Below, piece by piece: positions 19,401 to 26,419 of a DNA stretch of 64,000 bases (its first letter is position 1; every line of letters begins with the position of its first letter). The notes under the pieces were generated by a model that searched no databases, was not told the DNA's origin, and worked only from the letters and a program-made list of their open reading frames with translations. This stretch comes from Teredinibacter turnerae (GTDB lineage: Bacteria; Pseudomonadota; Gammaproteobacteria; Pseudomonadales; Cellvibrionaceae): the NCBI RefSeq assembly GCF_037935975.1, contig NZ_CP149817.1, forward strand, positions 186,001-250,000, in the 5' to 3' direction. Both the position numbers and the translations under genes were made by a program.

Positions 19401-19857
19401 AATGGATAACGCATTGGAGCAGCGAGTTACCCAGGTCGGCATTCTGGATATCGAATGGGAAAGCTGGTTCGGCACCAATGTTAATTCAGAAAACTCCAGC
19501 CGTTATGAGCACCTGATCGAAACATTGGATCGCAATGGCGATGATGAAGCGGCCAACGCATTTATCCAATCGCTCACAGGATTGACCTCGCCAGAACGGG
19601 TTACCGCTGTAGAGAACGCGATTAAACAGGAGATTTCCTCGTTGCTGCGCATTCCTTTTGACCAGATTGATGCTGGTAACAGCTTGTCCAATATTGGGGT
19701 CGATTCCATCGTTACCAGTGAGCTGAGCAATCGGTTGAAAAAGGAATATTGCATGAACGTAAATACCATGATGTTGCTCAACAGTTCCTCGATTGCGCAG
19801 TTGGCGAACCAGATCACCAACACGGATTTTGCAACCTCGGTTGCTGAAGCCGCCTAG
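13432..19857 (+). CDS. Reducing type I polyketide synthase (KS-AT-DH-ER*-KR-ACP)
   Basis: Single-module, probably iterative PKS of 2141 aa; start ATG 13432 with AAAGGA seven bases upstream (an in-frame GTG at 13414 has none). Order: KS about 27-455 with active Cys199 in DTACSSS plus HGTGT and NIGHMEA; AT about 560-860 with GHSVGE (Ser654) and an AYHS motif closer to malonyl than methylmalonyl type; DH about 925-1200 with His954 (HQVENMVVFP) and DASFQ; a structural spacer; ER about 1455-1755; KR with SGGTKGFG, an LDD motif (B-type) and Ser/Tyr; ACP with Ser2092 in GVDSI. The ER cofactor loop reads DADTDFG instead of the usual AAAGGVG, so ER may be weak or dead. No thioesterase domain; release must be in trans. 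Confidence 0.95.
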   Translation: MDQKMPGIASEDANVKNTTLSNGATEIAIIGMGCRFPKDITNPDNFWDSLLNGVDGISDVPQKRWDVRKFYDEDKSKPGKMYTKQAGFLSQDLEEYDPLFFGISPREADVIDPMQRLLMEVAWEAVEHAGLTAEKLKAVKTGVFVGGFALDNKVIQLDYDNRSIINPTSAVGITLALLSNRLSYVFDLTGPSLSIDTACSSSMVATHYAIQSMRNGDCEMAMVGGANTMLTPGYPVAMCKGQFLSHHARCKAFSNDAAGYVRAEGAGILILKPLEKAKADGDVIHAVIIESGVNQDGGQTNGISLPNPVAQEALIKEVYARAGVSPKALSYMEAHGTGTKAGDPIELKAITRAMGDRAVEDTCYVGSVKSNIGHMEACSAVAGIMKAALTAKNKRIPPNLHFNTPNEAIPFDEIPLKVPTACIELDKDREHFVGVNSFGYGGTNGHVLLRSPKADEVIPFTAKTDKEGNYLVPISAKSTAALADLAKRYALFLQQDMAGANQYVMEDIIYSLAERRTQHPYRLVFRVASKNALLQALLDYADGKISEDMVEGKSLSGSNKKTCFVFSGMGPQWWKMGQELYKTEPVYRDEVDKIDSVFKDIIGWSILEEMMKDEDASQMEMTTIAQPANFVIQAGLAKLWQTWGVEPDCVIGHSVGEVSSAYISGAISLEEAVVVSAKRSAQQKRCAGMGGAMLAVGLSEADALKRIADCKAVSIAAINSYSAVTLSGDVKELEAVAAVLSDEGVFNRFLKVDIAYHSAQMDPVLDDLKADLADLQPKETQLPLFSTVTGKLIDGKAIDAQYWADNVRDPVRFVQGIEAVLESGDYHFIEVGPHPVLRNSVKECLDARGVSNSAIVSTLNRKMPEQAHFYQAVASFHTAGGKIAWHNFFAEGGQFIPLPLYPWQREHYWHETEISIEKRIGRSGYVYLNELVRSPIPAWKMEVNKYMIPYLEDHQVENMVVFPGAGYIDIALALHEEQFKELSCSLENVKILKMLAVQPGQVPVIQSSIDPESREFRIYSRDQSSEVANWMLHASGSVNPGTIRSEATSLDISALREEMHKELDVATFYSELDERGLSYGHYFQPIRKISRSSHSVLAEIEPVMEVLAGAKDYLLHPTILDASFQSLIALLDSDQPYVPVSFERMDFFRSPRRSCLSYGKITHRDERAITCDIQLLDEMGNVLVDIRNLVCNAIGAGSDADAAMEKWLYEFEWNEAESAASDAQLSSDLQVLLLAKDDALSSAIVSQLDELGVNYALFTEARAYKKTGINKVAVNPGDESQLKKALAVVNYMSINRVIDLWSTDVLSEADCNTENTTLHAMKMRNMLSAMEGQTQQMDWIKVTRAAQSMPSKLGAQNIAISPVLGLGPIVVNEFNHILCRMVDLDYPGDVAVEAQMLIAELCDESRESEVVYRGGSRFLRRVKRYEADTESTDKVSLESSAPLLAKPATAASEEAFEFFETERFAVTDDAVEVAVSQLSLDEGNILYSEYPGEAKLTYSCSGKVVNAGPASSYRIGDEVFALNTEGQLSNYLTLGEGALVAKPNGSYVNLMAFTCAFYSLRKLANISVGESVLIHDADTDFGYAAAAIASAMGAQVYVTTGQDYKNLSTIFSALNIVAAMDKNSLDFVDELHGYTSGKGVDLVLNCASGDVREKGFSVLASCGRMIDIATKANVNQRKVPAHVTALNYQYSSVHFGTWITLQPAMVRLCAKEVVSWLQDADIPAKPLVNFSAGELSSALEKMEEMHSRDHEAQVTLTFTDQKLDARITKMRSWLAPQASYVISGGTKGFGLTVAEQLAAYGAKQVVLLSRSGANSEEATSAIKRIEDLGCKVAVEAVDIADTAAVTATVKKFDTPELPIKGVFHCAGVLDDGPLLAMDEARFTRVIEPKMAGAWNLHHATLNLAHSEIELFVLFSSVSSMMGNPQQANYVVANSFFDNFAYYRRAQDLPSTVINWGALAETGMVARSKGVKDILQSQGIYGLSNAYALQQMDNALEQRVTQVGILDIEWESWFGTNVNSENSSRYEHLIETLDRNGDDEAANAFIQSLTGLTSPERVTAVENAIKQEISSLLRIPFDQIDAGNSLSNIGVDSIVTSELSNRLKKEYCMNVNTMMLLNSSSIAQLANQITNTDFATSVAEAA

Positions 19858-19863
19858 CGCGTC

Positions 19864-19894
19864 GCACAGCCCGTGGGGGCGGGCTGTGCATTTT
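19864..19894 (+). terminator. Stem-loop between PKS and thioesterase genes
   Basis: Perfect 10-bp stem GCACAGCCCG (19864-19873) / CGGGCTGTGC (19880-19889) with 6-nt loop, followed by ATTTTCCC. The weak T-run suggests partial termination, lowering expression of the downstream genes relative to the PKS, or an mRNA-stabilising end. Confidence 0.6.
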
Positions 19895-19937
19895 CCCATT
19901 ATTAACTAATCCACTCCGGTTTAACTGCCGGGGGAAA

Positions 19938-19979
19938 TGTCTGCACACTGATGCGCGCTAAACGCACTGTGTGCAGGCA
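19938..19979 (+). promoter_or_regulatory. Second hairpin in the PKS-thioesterase spacer
   Basis: TGTCTGCACAC (19938-19948) pairs with GTGTGCAGGCA (19969-19979) with one G-T wobble, and TGCG/CGCA pairs inside. There is no T-run. It may be an RNA-processing or stability element in the 186-base gap. Confidence 0.4.
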
Positions 19980-20043
19980 CAACTTAAACCAGAACTTTAT
20001 CCGTTGTTTATTAAAGGCTCGTGAGAGTACGAAGGAGTGTGAC

Positions 20044-20484
20044 ATGACGATTGCAGAAATGAATGGTTTCCAATTAATGCAAGCAATGGCCAAGCGGGAA
20101 ATTCCGCTGCCGAATATCGCTAAATTAATGCCTATGCTGGACGGTACCGTTGGCCGGGGCGAAATGACAATTCGGGTGCAGGCGAATTCCGATCATCTGA
20201 ACAGCCAGGGTGCGGTGCATGGTGGTTTTGCATCAACGGTTATGGATACCGCGATGGCATGTGCGATTCATACCATGCTTGATTCTAAATCGGGCGTGTG
20301 CACGGTCGACCTCAGCATCAAGTATGTACGACCAATTCCAGTGGATGTGGATCTGTTTGCCGAAGGCAAAGTGGATGATATGACTACCACCATCGGTTTC
20401 GCCAGCGGCCGTTTATACGACGATGAAGGCAACGTGTATGTGACCGCTTCGGCCTCGTGCATGTTGATTAAACAGAGCCACTAA
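20044..20484 (+). CDS. Hotdog-fold thioesterase, PaaI type
   Basis: A 146-aa acyl-CoA/acyl-ACP thioesterase. ATG 20044 is chosen because GAAGGAG stands seven bases upstream; the longer frame from 19951 starts in the hairpin. Hotdog signature: 'SQGAVHGGFASTVMDTAMAC', with HGG and the Asp used by PaaI-type enzymes, then 'VDLSIKYVRPIPVDVDLFAEG'. Its place right after the PKS suggests it hydrolyses the polyketide from the ACP or CoA, or edits chains. Which of the two thioesterases in the cluster releases product cannot be told. Confidence 0.88.
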   Translation: MTIAEMNGFQLMQAMAKREIPLPNIAKLMPMLDGTVGRGEMTIRVQANSDHLNSQGAVHGGFASTVMDTAMACAIHTMLDSKSGVCTVDLSIKYVRPIPVDVDLFAEGKVDDMTTTIGFASGRLYDDEGNVYVTASASCMLIKQSH

Positions 20485-20515
20485 CCACGTCAATTTCACG
20501 AGCGAGGGAAAGACA

Positions 20516-21301
20516 ATGCGCGAATTACTTAGGGAATCAGAGTTTACCGGCGCTGAACAGGAAGCAGGGGAGTCACCATGGCTGAAAGTACTGCGCAAGC
20601 AGTCCCAGCCAGCGTGCCGCCTTATTTGCTTCGCGCATATTGGCGGTTCCGCCAGTGTCTTTCGCCGCTGGCCGGAATTTGTTAACGACAATGCTGATAT
20701 CTATGCGCTTCAACTGCCTGGCCGGGAGGAGCGACGCGACGAGCCTGTGTACAGTTCAATGCAGGCGGTTGTTGGTGAGCTGATACCGCTGGTAATGCAG
20801 GATTCTACACCGGTGGTTTTATTCGGCCATAGCTTTGGCAGCGTGTTGGCGTTTTCCCTGGCCAGTCGACTTACCGAACGTGGGGCCGCCGTTGCTGGGC
20901 TGGTGGTGTCCGCAAAAACAGCTCCACATCTTAACCAACGCAAGAAGCGCTCGGAACTCTCTGATAAACAATTGCTGGCGGATATTCGCAATATGGGGGG
21001 GACTCCGGAATCGATTCTGGGAGACCCTCTCATGGTGAAACAAGTTATGCGAGTAATGCGAGGTGATTTTTCAATTTTGGAGAGCTACGAAGAGAGCCTG
21101 CACTTGACCAGTCTTAAGTGCCCGATAATGGCAATTGAGGCTGAATACGATCACTTGATTTCTGGTAAGGGTATCGATGCATGGTGTGAGTATACCCAGG
21201 CCGGTTTTAATAAAAAAATTATTGCCGGTGGACATTTTTATATCAATGACCATCCGCAGGAATTGTTTGATGTAGTGAATTCGTTGATAGAGCAGGCGTA
21301 A
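20516..21301 (+). CDS. Type II thioesterase (GrsT/alpha-beta hydrolase type)
   Basis: A 261-aa stand-alone thioesterase that clears misprimed carrier proteins or releases product. Motifs: 'LICFAHIGGSASVFRRW' near residue 40, catalytic Ser in 'FGHSFGSVLAF', Asp in 'EAEYDHLI', and His in 'IIAGGHFYINDHP'. GAGGGAAAG is upstream of ATG 20516. The ~25 residues before the fold are longer than in typical GrsT proteins. It is 31 bases after the hotdog thioesterase and in the same operon. Confidence 0.92.
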   Translation: MRELLRESEFTGAEQEAGESPWLKVLRKQSQPACRLICFAHIGGSASVFRRWPEFVNDNADIYALQLPGREERRDEPVYSSMQAVVGELIPLVMQDSTPVVLFGHSFGSVLAFSLASRLTERGAAVAGLVVSAKTAPHLNQRKKRSELSDKQLLADIRNMGGTPESILGDPLMVKQVMRVMRGDFSILESYEESLHLTSLKCPIMAIEAEYDHLISGKGIDAWCEYTQAGFNKKIIAGGHFYINDHPQELFDVVNSLIEQA

Positions 21302-21333
21302 CACTCGTTTGTCCTTTTTTGGAGACTCGTACA

Positions 21334-23226
21334 ATGGAAAAAGAATCTGTATTAGCTGCGGGTGGCCGCATTCCGGAAACCGCGGAAACTCAACTCCCCA
21401 AAGGTTTTTCTGCTAGTTATGTTGTCGGTCGGATTTTTAACCGAATCGGGATTGTTGTTAAATCGACAATAATTGCACTCGTTATATTTTTTATGGAAGT
21501 CGGGCGACTACCTGGCGCTTTTAAGAAAGGGCAGGCATCTGGCTTCTTTAAGCGCTATATGCAAGCAACTGGGTTCGTACTTGGTGGCGAATCGTTAATG
21601 GCCCGGATGATGTATAACTCAAAGCATCCGCGCGAAGTTCAGCTGCAACTCCTGCGTCGTGTGATCAGCGAAAACGCAGCAACCAAATATGGCAAAACAC
21701 ACGGCTTTGATAAGATCACGTCAGTAGAAAAATATCGCAACAGTGTACCGGTGAACGGTTATAACGATCTCGAACCCTATATCGATGAACACCTCAAGGG
21801 CGGAGCCGACGTTCTGGTGCGAGGTAAACCCTGCTATTACGCAACAACCAGCGGTTCTACCGGGCGACCAAAATTTATACCTGTGACCCGCACCATGGAG
21901 AAAGAAGCACACGAAGGCAGTGCACGACTATGGTCTTACACACTCTATAAAAATGAGCCGCGCGCATATTCGGGTAATATCATCGTAATCGTATCACCTG
22001 CGGTTGAAGGCTATACCGAAGCGAAGGTGCCATACGGCTCCATCTCGGGACAGTACATCAAAAATCTGAACGAGAATATTCGGTCCAAATATACCATCCC
22101 TTATGAGCTGTACGAGGTAAAGGATTACGAAGCCCGCTATTACTGCATGTTACTTCTGGGTATCGCTGATGAAGATACCAGTATGCTTTCCTCCACTAAC
22201 CCCTCGACGCTTAGCCTGCTGGCCGAAAAAGGCGAACAGTTTAAAGATGCGATACTGGCAGATATCCGAGCGGGATCGCTATCGGCATCCTGCAATGTGA
22301 ATGATGACATTCGAGCGCTGGTGAATGCCAAGCTAAAACCCAACCCTGAACGCGCTGATTATCTGAAATCCTGCTACGAGAATGATCCTGAAGGTATGTT
22401 GCGACCGATCCACTACTGGAAAAAGCTTGTAGTAATCGCCTGCTGGACCGGGGGTAACTCCAAGGTCTTTCTTAACCGGATGAAAAAATGGTACGGCGAT
22501 GTACAGATTAAAGACTTGGGGTATCTGGCGTCGGAAATTCGTGGTTCGGTACCGCTGAACATCAATAGTAGCGAAGGCATGCTAACTATCGATGAAAACT
22601 TCTTTGAGTTTGTGAAGGAAGGCACCAACCCGCACCACAACGACAATTATTTAATGGTCGACCAACTGGAAGTGGGTGAACGATATCGTTTGTATTTCAC
22701 CAACAGAGGCGGCCTCTATCGCTACGATATTAACGATATTGTTGAAGTGAAAGGCTTCGTTAATGGTGTTCCCACCATTGATTTTGTACAAAAAGGTAAA
22801 GGCGTTACCAATATCACAGGCGAAAAAATCTACGAACAGCAAATGCTGGGCGTGGTAGAAAAAGCCTCTCGCAATCAGAATTTACACGTCCTGTACTTTC
22901 AGGCTCAAGCCCGCATAGAAGAGAGTCGGTACGACTTGTTCTGTGAATTCGAAGGCGACAACGTGACTGAAGACCAGCTACAGAGCTTTCTTGGCGATGT
23001 AGAAATCTTTATGAAAGAGACCAACCTAGAATACCGGACAAAGCGGGATTCACTGCGACTGGCGCCTTTCCAACTGCATGTTCTCGGAGAAAATTCTTTC
23101 GAGAAATTCCGTAAGTGGCGTGTCGCGAATGGGGTGCGAGAAGCTCAAATCAAGAACGTGCCCCTTTCCGATGATATCAGCCTCACAGAACCACTGGAAA
23201 TCAAAAAGACCTACGCACTCGCGTAA
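21334..23226 (+). CDS. GH3 (auxin-responsive promoter) family acyl-adenylating enzyme
   Basis: Member of the ANL-like GH3 family, whose plant members adenylate a carboxylic acid and join it to an amino acid. ATG 21334 is preferred over TTG 21319 because GGAG lies upstream. About 630 aa, full family length. The ATP-binding motif is 'YYATTSGSTGRPKFIPVT' (~residues 167-184) and the second nucleotide motif is 'YRLYFTNRGGLYRYDINDIV' (~450-470). The N-terminus carries a hydrophobic stretch (VVKSTIIALVIFFMEVG) that may contact the membrane. In this cluster it most likely activates the polyketide acid and conjugates it to an amine or amino acid; substrate is inferred. Confidence 0.92.
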   Translation: MEKESVLAAGGRIPETAETQLPKGFSASYVVGRIFNRIGIVVKSTIIALVIFFMEVGRLPGAFKKGQASGFFKRYMQATGFVLGGESLMARMMYNSKHPREVQLQLLRRVISENAATKYGKTHGFDKITSVEKYRNSVPVNGYNDLEPYIDEHLKGGADVLVRGKPCYYATTSGSTGRPKFIPVTRTMEKEAHEGSARLWSYTLYKNEPRAYSGNIIVIVSPAVEGYTEAKVPYGSISGQYIKNLNENIRSKYTIPYELYEVKDYEARYYCMLLLGIADEDTSMLSSTNPSTLSLLAEKGEQFKDAILADIRAGSLSASCNVNDDIRALVNAKLKPNPERADYLKSCYENDPEGMLRPIHYWKKLVVIACWTGGNSKVFLNRMKKWYGDVQIKDLGYLASEIRGSVPLNINSSEGMLTIDENFFEFVKEGTNPHHNDNYLMVDQLEVGERYRLYFTNRGGLYRYDINDIVEVKGFVNGVPTIDFVQKGKGVTNITGEKIYEQQMLGVVEKASRNQNLHVLYFQAQARIEESRYDLFCEFEGDNVTEDQLQSFLGDVEIFMKETNLEYRTKRDSLRLAPFQLHVLGENSFEKFRKWRVANGVREAQIKNVPLSDDISLTEPLEIKKTYALA

Positions 23227-23241
23227 AACAGGGAGTAAGGA

Positions 23242-24360
23242 ATGATCGTGTTTAAGAATTTGCTGTTGATTAGCCTATTTTTTGTTGCGGCGGCACAATC
23301 CGCCGCAGCAAATACCTTTGATAAATATAATGTAACGGGGGAAGCATTTAGCTTTACACAGCAAGATCAGGCCGTTTTCTGGAAAGGCGGTGTGGTAACT
23401 TTGTTGGATCGTGGTTTGTCGTTAAATCGGTTTCCACCGAAAGCCAAGTTTGCCGAATACGAAGTGAGCTATATGAAGTGGACGCCGAGCTATAGTAATG
23501 GGCAAAGTATTATCTATATGCATGGTTTTCAGAGCCATGCAGGCTGGTTTTATGAGTCTGCAGAAAAGCTGGCGATTTTGGGTTACACCGTTTATGCATT
23601 TGATCGTATCGGTTCTGGGCGTTCGTCGCGCGGAGTTTCAGTTCTGCCCGCGACAGAGACTATGCCACCTGAAATGCTTCGCGGTAAAGGCCATATCAAT
23701 AGTTGGCAGGGATTCACGCAAACAATCCAGTTGCTAACGAAGATTGCGCAAACGGAACACCCGGAAAATACGATAAATCTTTGGGCAAACAGTTTTGCGG
23801 CCAATTTGCTCACCGCTTACTTGATGGAGTACTCGCCAACGGATATTGCTTCGGTGGTGTACACCTCGCCGGGCTTTTTCTCGAAACTGCCTTTGCCCTT
23901 CCCCGTGGAAGAGCTGATAGGAGCGGCACCCGGAACTTATTTCCCGTCGACAATCCCAGAGTTGGACGGCGATAAGGGCGCATACCTGTTCACGTCCGAT
24001 CCTCATTATAGTCGCGATATCGCCCGTGATCGGCTGTCCTTGCGCACAGTGACTAAGGAATTTTACTTCAATGTCGTGGGGGTACAAAATTTTCACTTTG
24101 AGGCAACGGCGGTTGCCCCGCAGGGCCTTACGCAATATAAGCGGTTCTATTTAGTTGTGGATGGCGACCCGATGATGGACACCGCACAAACCGTGGATTA
24201 TATCACTCAGTACTCGGAGAACGCGGTGTTAAAACTGTATAGTGGTGGCGTTGATCACCGGCACTTTCTGGCATTTACTGAAGATGCCGATATCGTAATT
24301 GATGATATTGATTTATTTCTTTCTGGCGAATCCGTTCCCGGCAGTGAGGTACTCCCGTGA
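23242..24360 (+). CDS. Secreted alpha/beta hydrolase with atypical nucleophile elbow
   Basis: A 372-aa monoacylglycerol-lipase-like hydrolase. It starts with a clear signal peptide (FKNLLLISLFFVAAAQSAAA), so it acts in the periplasm. Fold markers: 'IIYMHGFQSHAGWFYESAEK' and 'YAFDRIGSGRSSRG'. The nucleophile elbow reads 'LWANSFAANLL', where both usual glycines of G-x-S-x-G are alanine; the Asp ('LVVDGDPMMD') and His ('GVDHRHFLAF') are present. It could trim or acylate the exported product. Its stop overlaps the next start. Confidence 0.85.
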   Translation: MIVFKNLLLISLFFVAAAQSAAANTFDKYNVTGEAFSFTQQDQAVFWKGGVVTLLDRGLSLNRFPPKAKFAEYEVSYMKWTPSYSNGQSIIYMHGFQSHAGWFYESAEKLAILGYTVYAFDRIGSGRSSRGVSVLPATETMPPEMLRGKGHINSWQGFTQTIQLLTKIAQTEHPENTINLWANSFAANLLTAYLMEYSPTDIASVVYTSPGFFSKLPLPFPVEELIGAAPGTYFPSTIPELDGDKGAYLFTSDPHYSRDIARDRLSLRTVTKEFYFNVVGVQNFHFEATAVAPQGLTQYKRFYLVVDGDPMMDTAQTVDYITQYSENAVLKLYSGGVDHRHFLAFTEDADIVIDDIDLFLSGESVPGSEVLP

Positions 24361-25553
24361 TCATAACTGCGCTGGCTCTGCACGAAACCACGATTCCATT
24401 TCGGTTGGCCTTTAATCACACGACTAAAAGCCGCTCGGAAGTGGAAGGTATTATCCTCGAGGTTCAAACAAGTTCAGGGGCCACTGGGTATGGGGAGGCA
24501 TTGCCACGCAAATATGTTACTGGCGAAACTCATACTTCTGTCATCAAGCACGCCACAAAAACGGTTTTACCGCGTCTGTTGGGTATGGAGTTTTCGAGTA
24601 TTGAGGAAATTGAAATATGGTTTGACAATTTCCACAATATATTCGAATCGATTGATCCAAAAGAACAGTGCATTAAAACCTTGGTTGAAATCGCTGTACT
24701 TGACGCTTTTGGCCGTGACACAAAAACGCCGTTAATAGATCTGATGGGGGGAACTTTTCCCGATTCAATGACCTATAGCGGTGTTATTAGTGCGGGCAAA
24801 CCTGAGCATGTGAAAAAGTTTGTTGATGCATTTCAGGCTATGGGCGTAACCGAGTATAAAGTCAAAGTTGGTGCAGACGACTGGGCGGTTGACGAGGCGA
24901 TCATTACAACGCTGCGGAACGCCTGTGGTCCAGACATTGACATCCGAGCAGATGCAAACGAAGCCTGGGATCTGGATCTGGCTACTCAGCGATTGGGGCA
25001 ACTGGCTGACCTGGGCGTAACGTCCTGCGAGCAACCCATGCCTGCCAGCTTACAGCAATCATACCCGGCACTGGTGAGCCGGGTAGCGGGTAGAATCGGT
25101 GTATGTATTGATGAGTCACTTTGCACGTTAAATGACGCGAAATGGTTTGTGGATAATTCTGGCGCCACGATTTTTAACCTCCGTGTATCAAAAAACGGCG
25201 GCATAATGAATACGCTCAAATTGGGGCGAATGGCGCATGAGCATGGGATAAAGTGTCAAATTGGCTCCCAAGTGGGTGAAACCTCAATTCTGAGTCGCGC
25301 TGCACAAATTGTCTCCGCCTGTCTGGGGGATGTGATCCACCACGAAGGGGCTTTTGGCACAATGCTACTGGAATTTGACCTTTGTGACACGCCGATAAAC
25401 TTTGGGCAATATGGAAAATACCACCCAAACACAATAGACGGACCGGGTCTTGGTATCGAGGTATCAACCGAATCTCTGCAAAAAATGCTCTCAAGCATCT
25501 CTTGGGAGTCCCGGTTGGGTGAGCAAAGCCGGGCGCATGCGCTTAGCCTATGA
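24357..25553 (+). CDS. Enolase-superfamily enzyme (muconate lactonizing/dipeptide epimerase subgroup)
   Basis: A 398-aa cytosolic TIM-barrel enzyme that abstracts an alpha-proton from a carboxylate. The GTG start at 24357 overlaps the previous TGA. MLE-subgroup residues are all there: the K-x-K acid/base in 'EYKVKVGADD', the three metal ligands in 'DIRADANEAW', 'CEQPMP' and 'CIDESL', and the second lysine in 'RVSKNGGIMN'. The subgroup includes dipeptide epimerases and N-acylamino acid racemases; with an acyl-amino-acid-forming GH3 enzyme next door, epimerisation of an amino acid moiety is an attractive but unproven role. Last gene of the operon. Confidence 0.9.
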   Translation: MIITALALHETTIPFRLAFNHTTKSRSEVEGIILEVQTSSGATGYGEALPRKYVTGETHTSVIKHATKTVLPRLLGMEFSSIEEIEIWFDNFHNIFESIDPKEQCIKTLVEIAVLDAFGRDTKTPLIDLMGGTFPDSMTYSGVISAGKPEHVKKFVDAFQAMGVTEYKVKVGADDWAVDEAIITTLRNACGPDIDIRADANEAWDLDLATQRLGQLADLGVTSCEQPMPASLQQSYPALVSRVAGRIGVCIDESLCTLNDAKWFVDNSGATIFNLRVSKNGGIMNTLKLGRMAHEHGIKCQIGSQVGETSILSRAAQIVSACLGDVIHHEGAFGTMLLEFDLCDTPINFGQYGKYHPNTIDGPGLGIEVSTESLQKMLSSISWESRLGEQSRAHALSL

Positions 25554-25615
25554 CTTAACCTTTCGTCAAAACGGCGCGTAAATTCTCTTCCTCCCCATCG
25601 CTATAGGCGATAATT

Positions 25616-25645
25616 TCGGCAGATTTTCATCTGCCGATTTTTTTT
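25616..25645 (+). terminator. Rho-independent terminator of the PKS operon
   Basis: Nine-bp stem TCGGCAGAT (25616-25624) / ATCTGCCGA (25629-25637), 4-nt loop, followed by eight T. It marks the end of the biosynthetic operon. Confidence 0.92.
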
Positions 25646-25670
25646 GGGGGGCTCCTGTCAACGCATGCTT

Positions 25671-25704
25671 TGTCACCGGTATGTTACCCTCACGTTTCTA
25701 GAAT
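25671..25704 (+). promoter_or_regulatory. Candidate autoregulatory operator and promoter of the two-component operon
   Basis: TGTCACC (25671-25677) and TGTTACC (25682-25688), direct repeat with 11-bp period. TAGAAT at 25699-25704 matches a -10 box and starts 10 bases after the second half-site. This is the arrangement of an activator replacing the -35 contact. AGGGAGA before ATG 25748 is the ribosome site. Confidence 0.55.
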
Positions 25705-25747
25705 CGGTCCTTAGCCTTTCGTCACATTAGAGTTTAGGGAGAACACC

Positions 25748-26419
25748 ATGAGAATTCTTGTCGTTGAAGACGCGAGGGCCATTGCGCAAAGTATCACTGA
25801 GTATCTTAATCTGTTTGGTTACACCTGCGATTATGCCTACGATGGGCTAGCGGGGCTGCAGCTTGCGACTCAAAACGAATACGACATATTTGTGCTTGAT
25901 GTGGCCATGCCGAGACTGAACGGTCTGGACCTGTGCGCGAGACTAAAAGAAAGCGCCGATAACAATCCTGGCATTATATTTCTAACCGCTCGCGATACAT
26001 TGGAAGATAAATTAGCAGGGTTTGCTCGCGGTTGTGATGACTATTTGGTCAAGCCATTTAAACTTGAAGAATTAAAAGCGCGTATAGAAGCTGTGCATCA
26101 GCGGCGAGCGCACTCTGTCGCCAAAGCGTTGAAGCTTGGCCCCCTCGAAGTGAATTTAAATACCTGTGAAGTTTTCCGCGAATCCAAACTCATTCCGCTG
26201 ACTAAAAATTGCTACAAACTGTTAGTCGTATTATTGAAAAACGCACCTGCAGTCGTCAGTCGTGAAACCCTTACCCATGAATTGTGGGCAGACGATTTCC
26301 CCGATAGCGACTCTCTGAAAAGTCACATATATCGCCTTCGCCAGGAAATCGACAAGCCGTTCGGTACACCGTTAATACACACGGTGCAAGGTAAGGGGTT
26401 CAGGATGGCGGAGATATGA
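25748..26419 (+). CDS. OmpR/PhoB-family response regulator
   Basis: A 223-aa DNA-binding response regulator. Receiver domain (1-~118): acidic pocket 'VVEDARA', phospho-acceptor Asp51 in 'FVLDVAMPRLNG', Thr in 'FLTARD', Lys in 'YLVKPFK'. Winged-helix domain (~125-223): 'LIPLTKNCYKLLVVLLKN' and 'DSDSLKSHIYRLRQEID...IHTVQGKGFRM'. It overlaps the kinase gene by four bases. Its likely operators (11-bp direct repeats) precede this operon, mipA and the PKS, suggesting it controls polyketide production and an envelope response. Confidence 0.95.
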   Translation: MRILVVEDARAIAQSITEYLNLFGYTCDYAYDGLAGLQLATQNEYDIFVLDVAMPRLNGLDLCARLKESADNNPGIIFLTARDTLEDKLAGFARGCDDYLVKPFKLEELKARIEAVHQRRAHSVAKALKLGPLEVNLNTCEVFRESKLIPLTKNCYKLLVVLLKNAPAVVSRETLTHELWADDFPDSDSLKSHIYRLRQEIDKPFGTPLIHTVQGKGFRMAEI

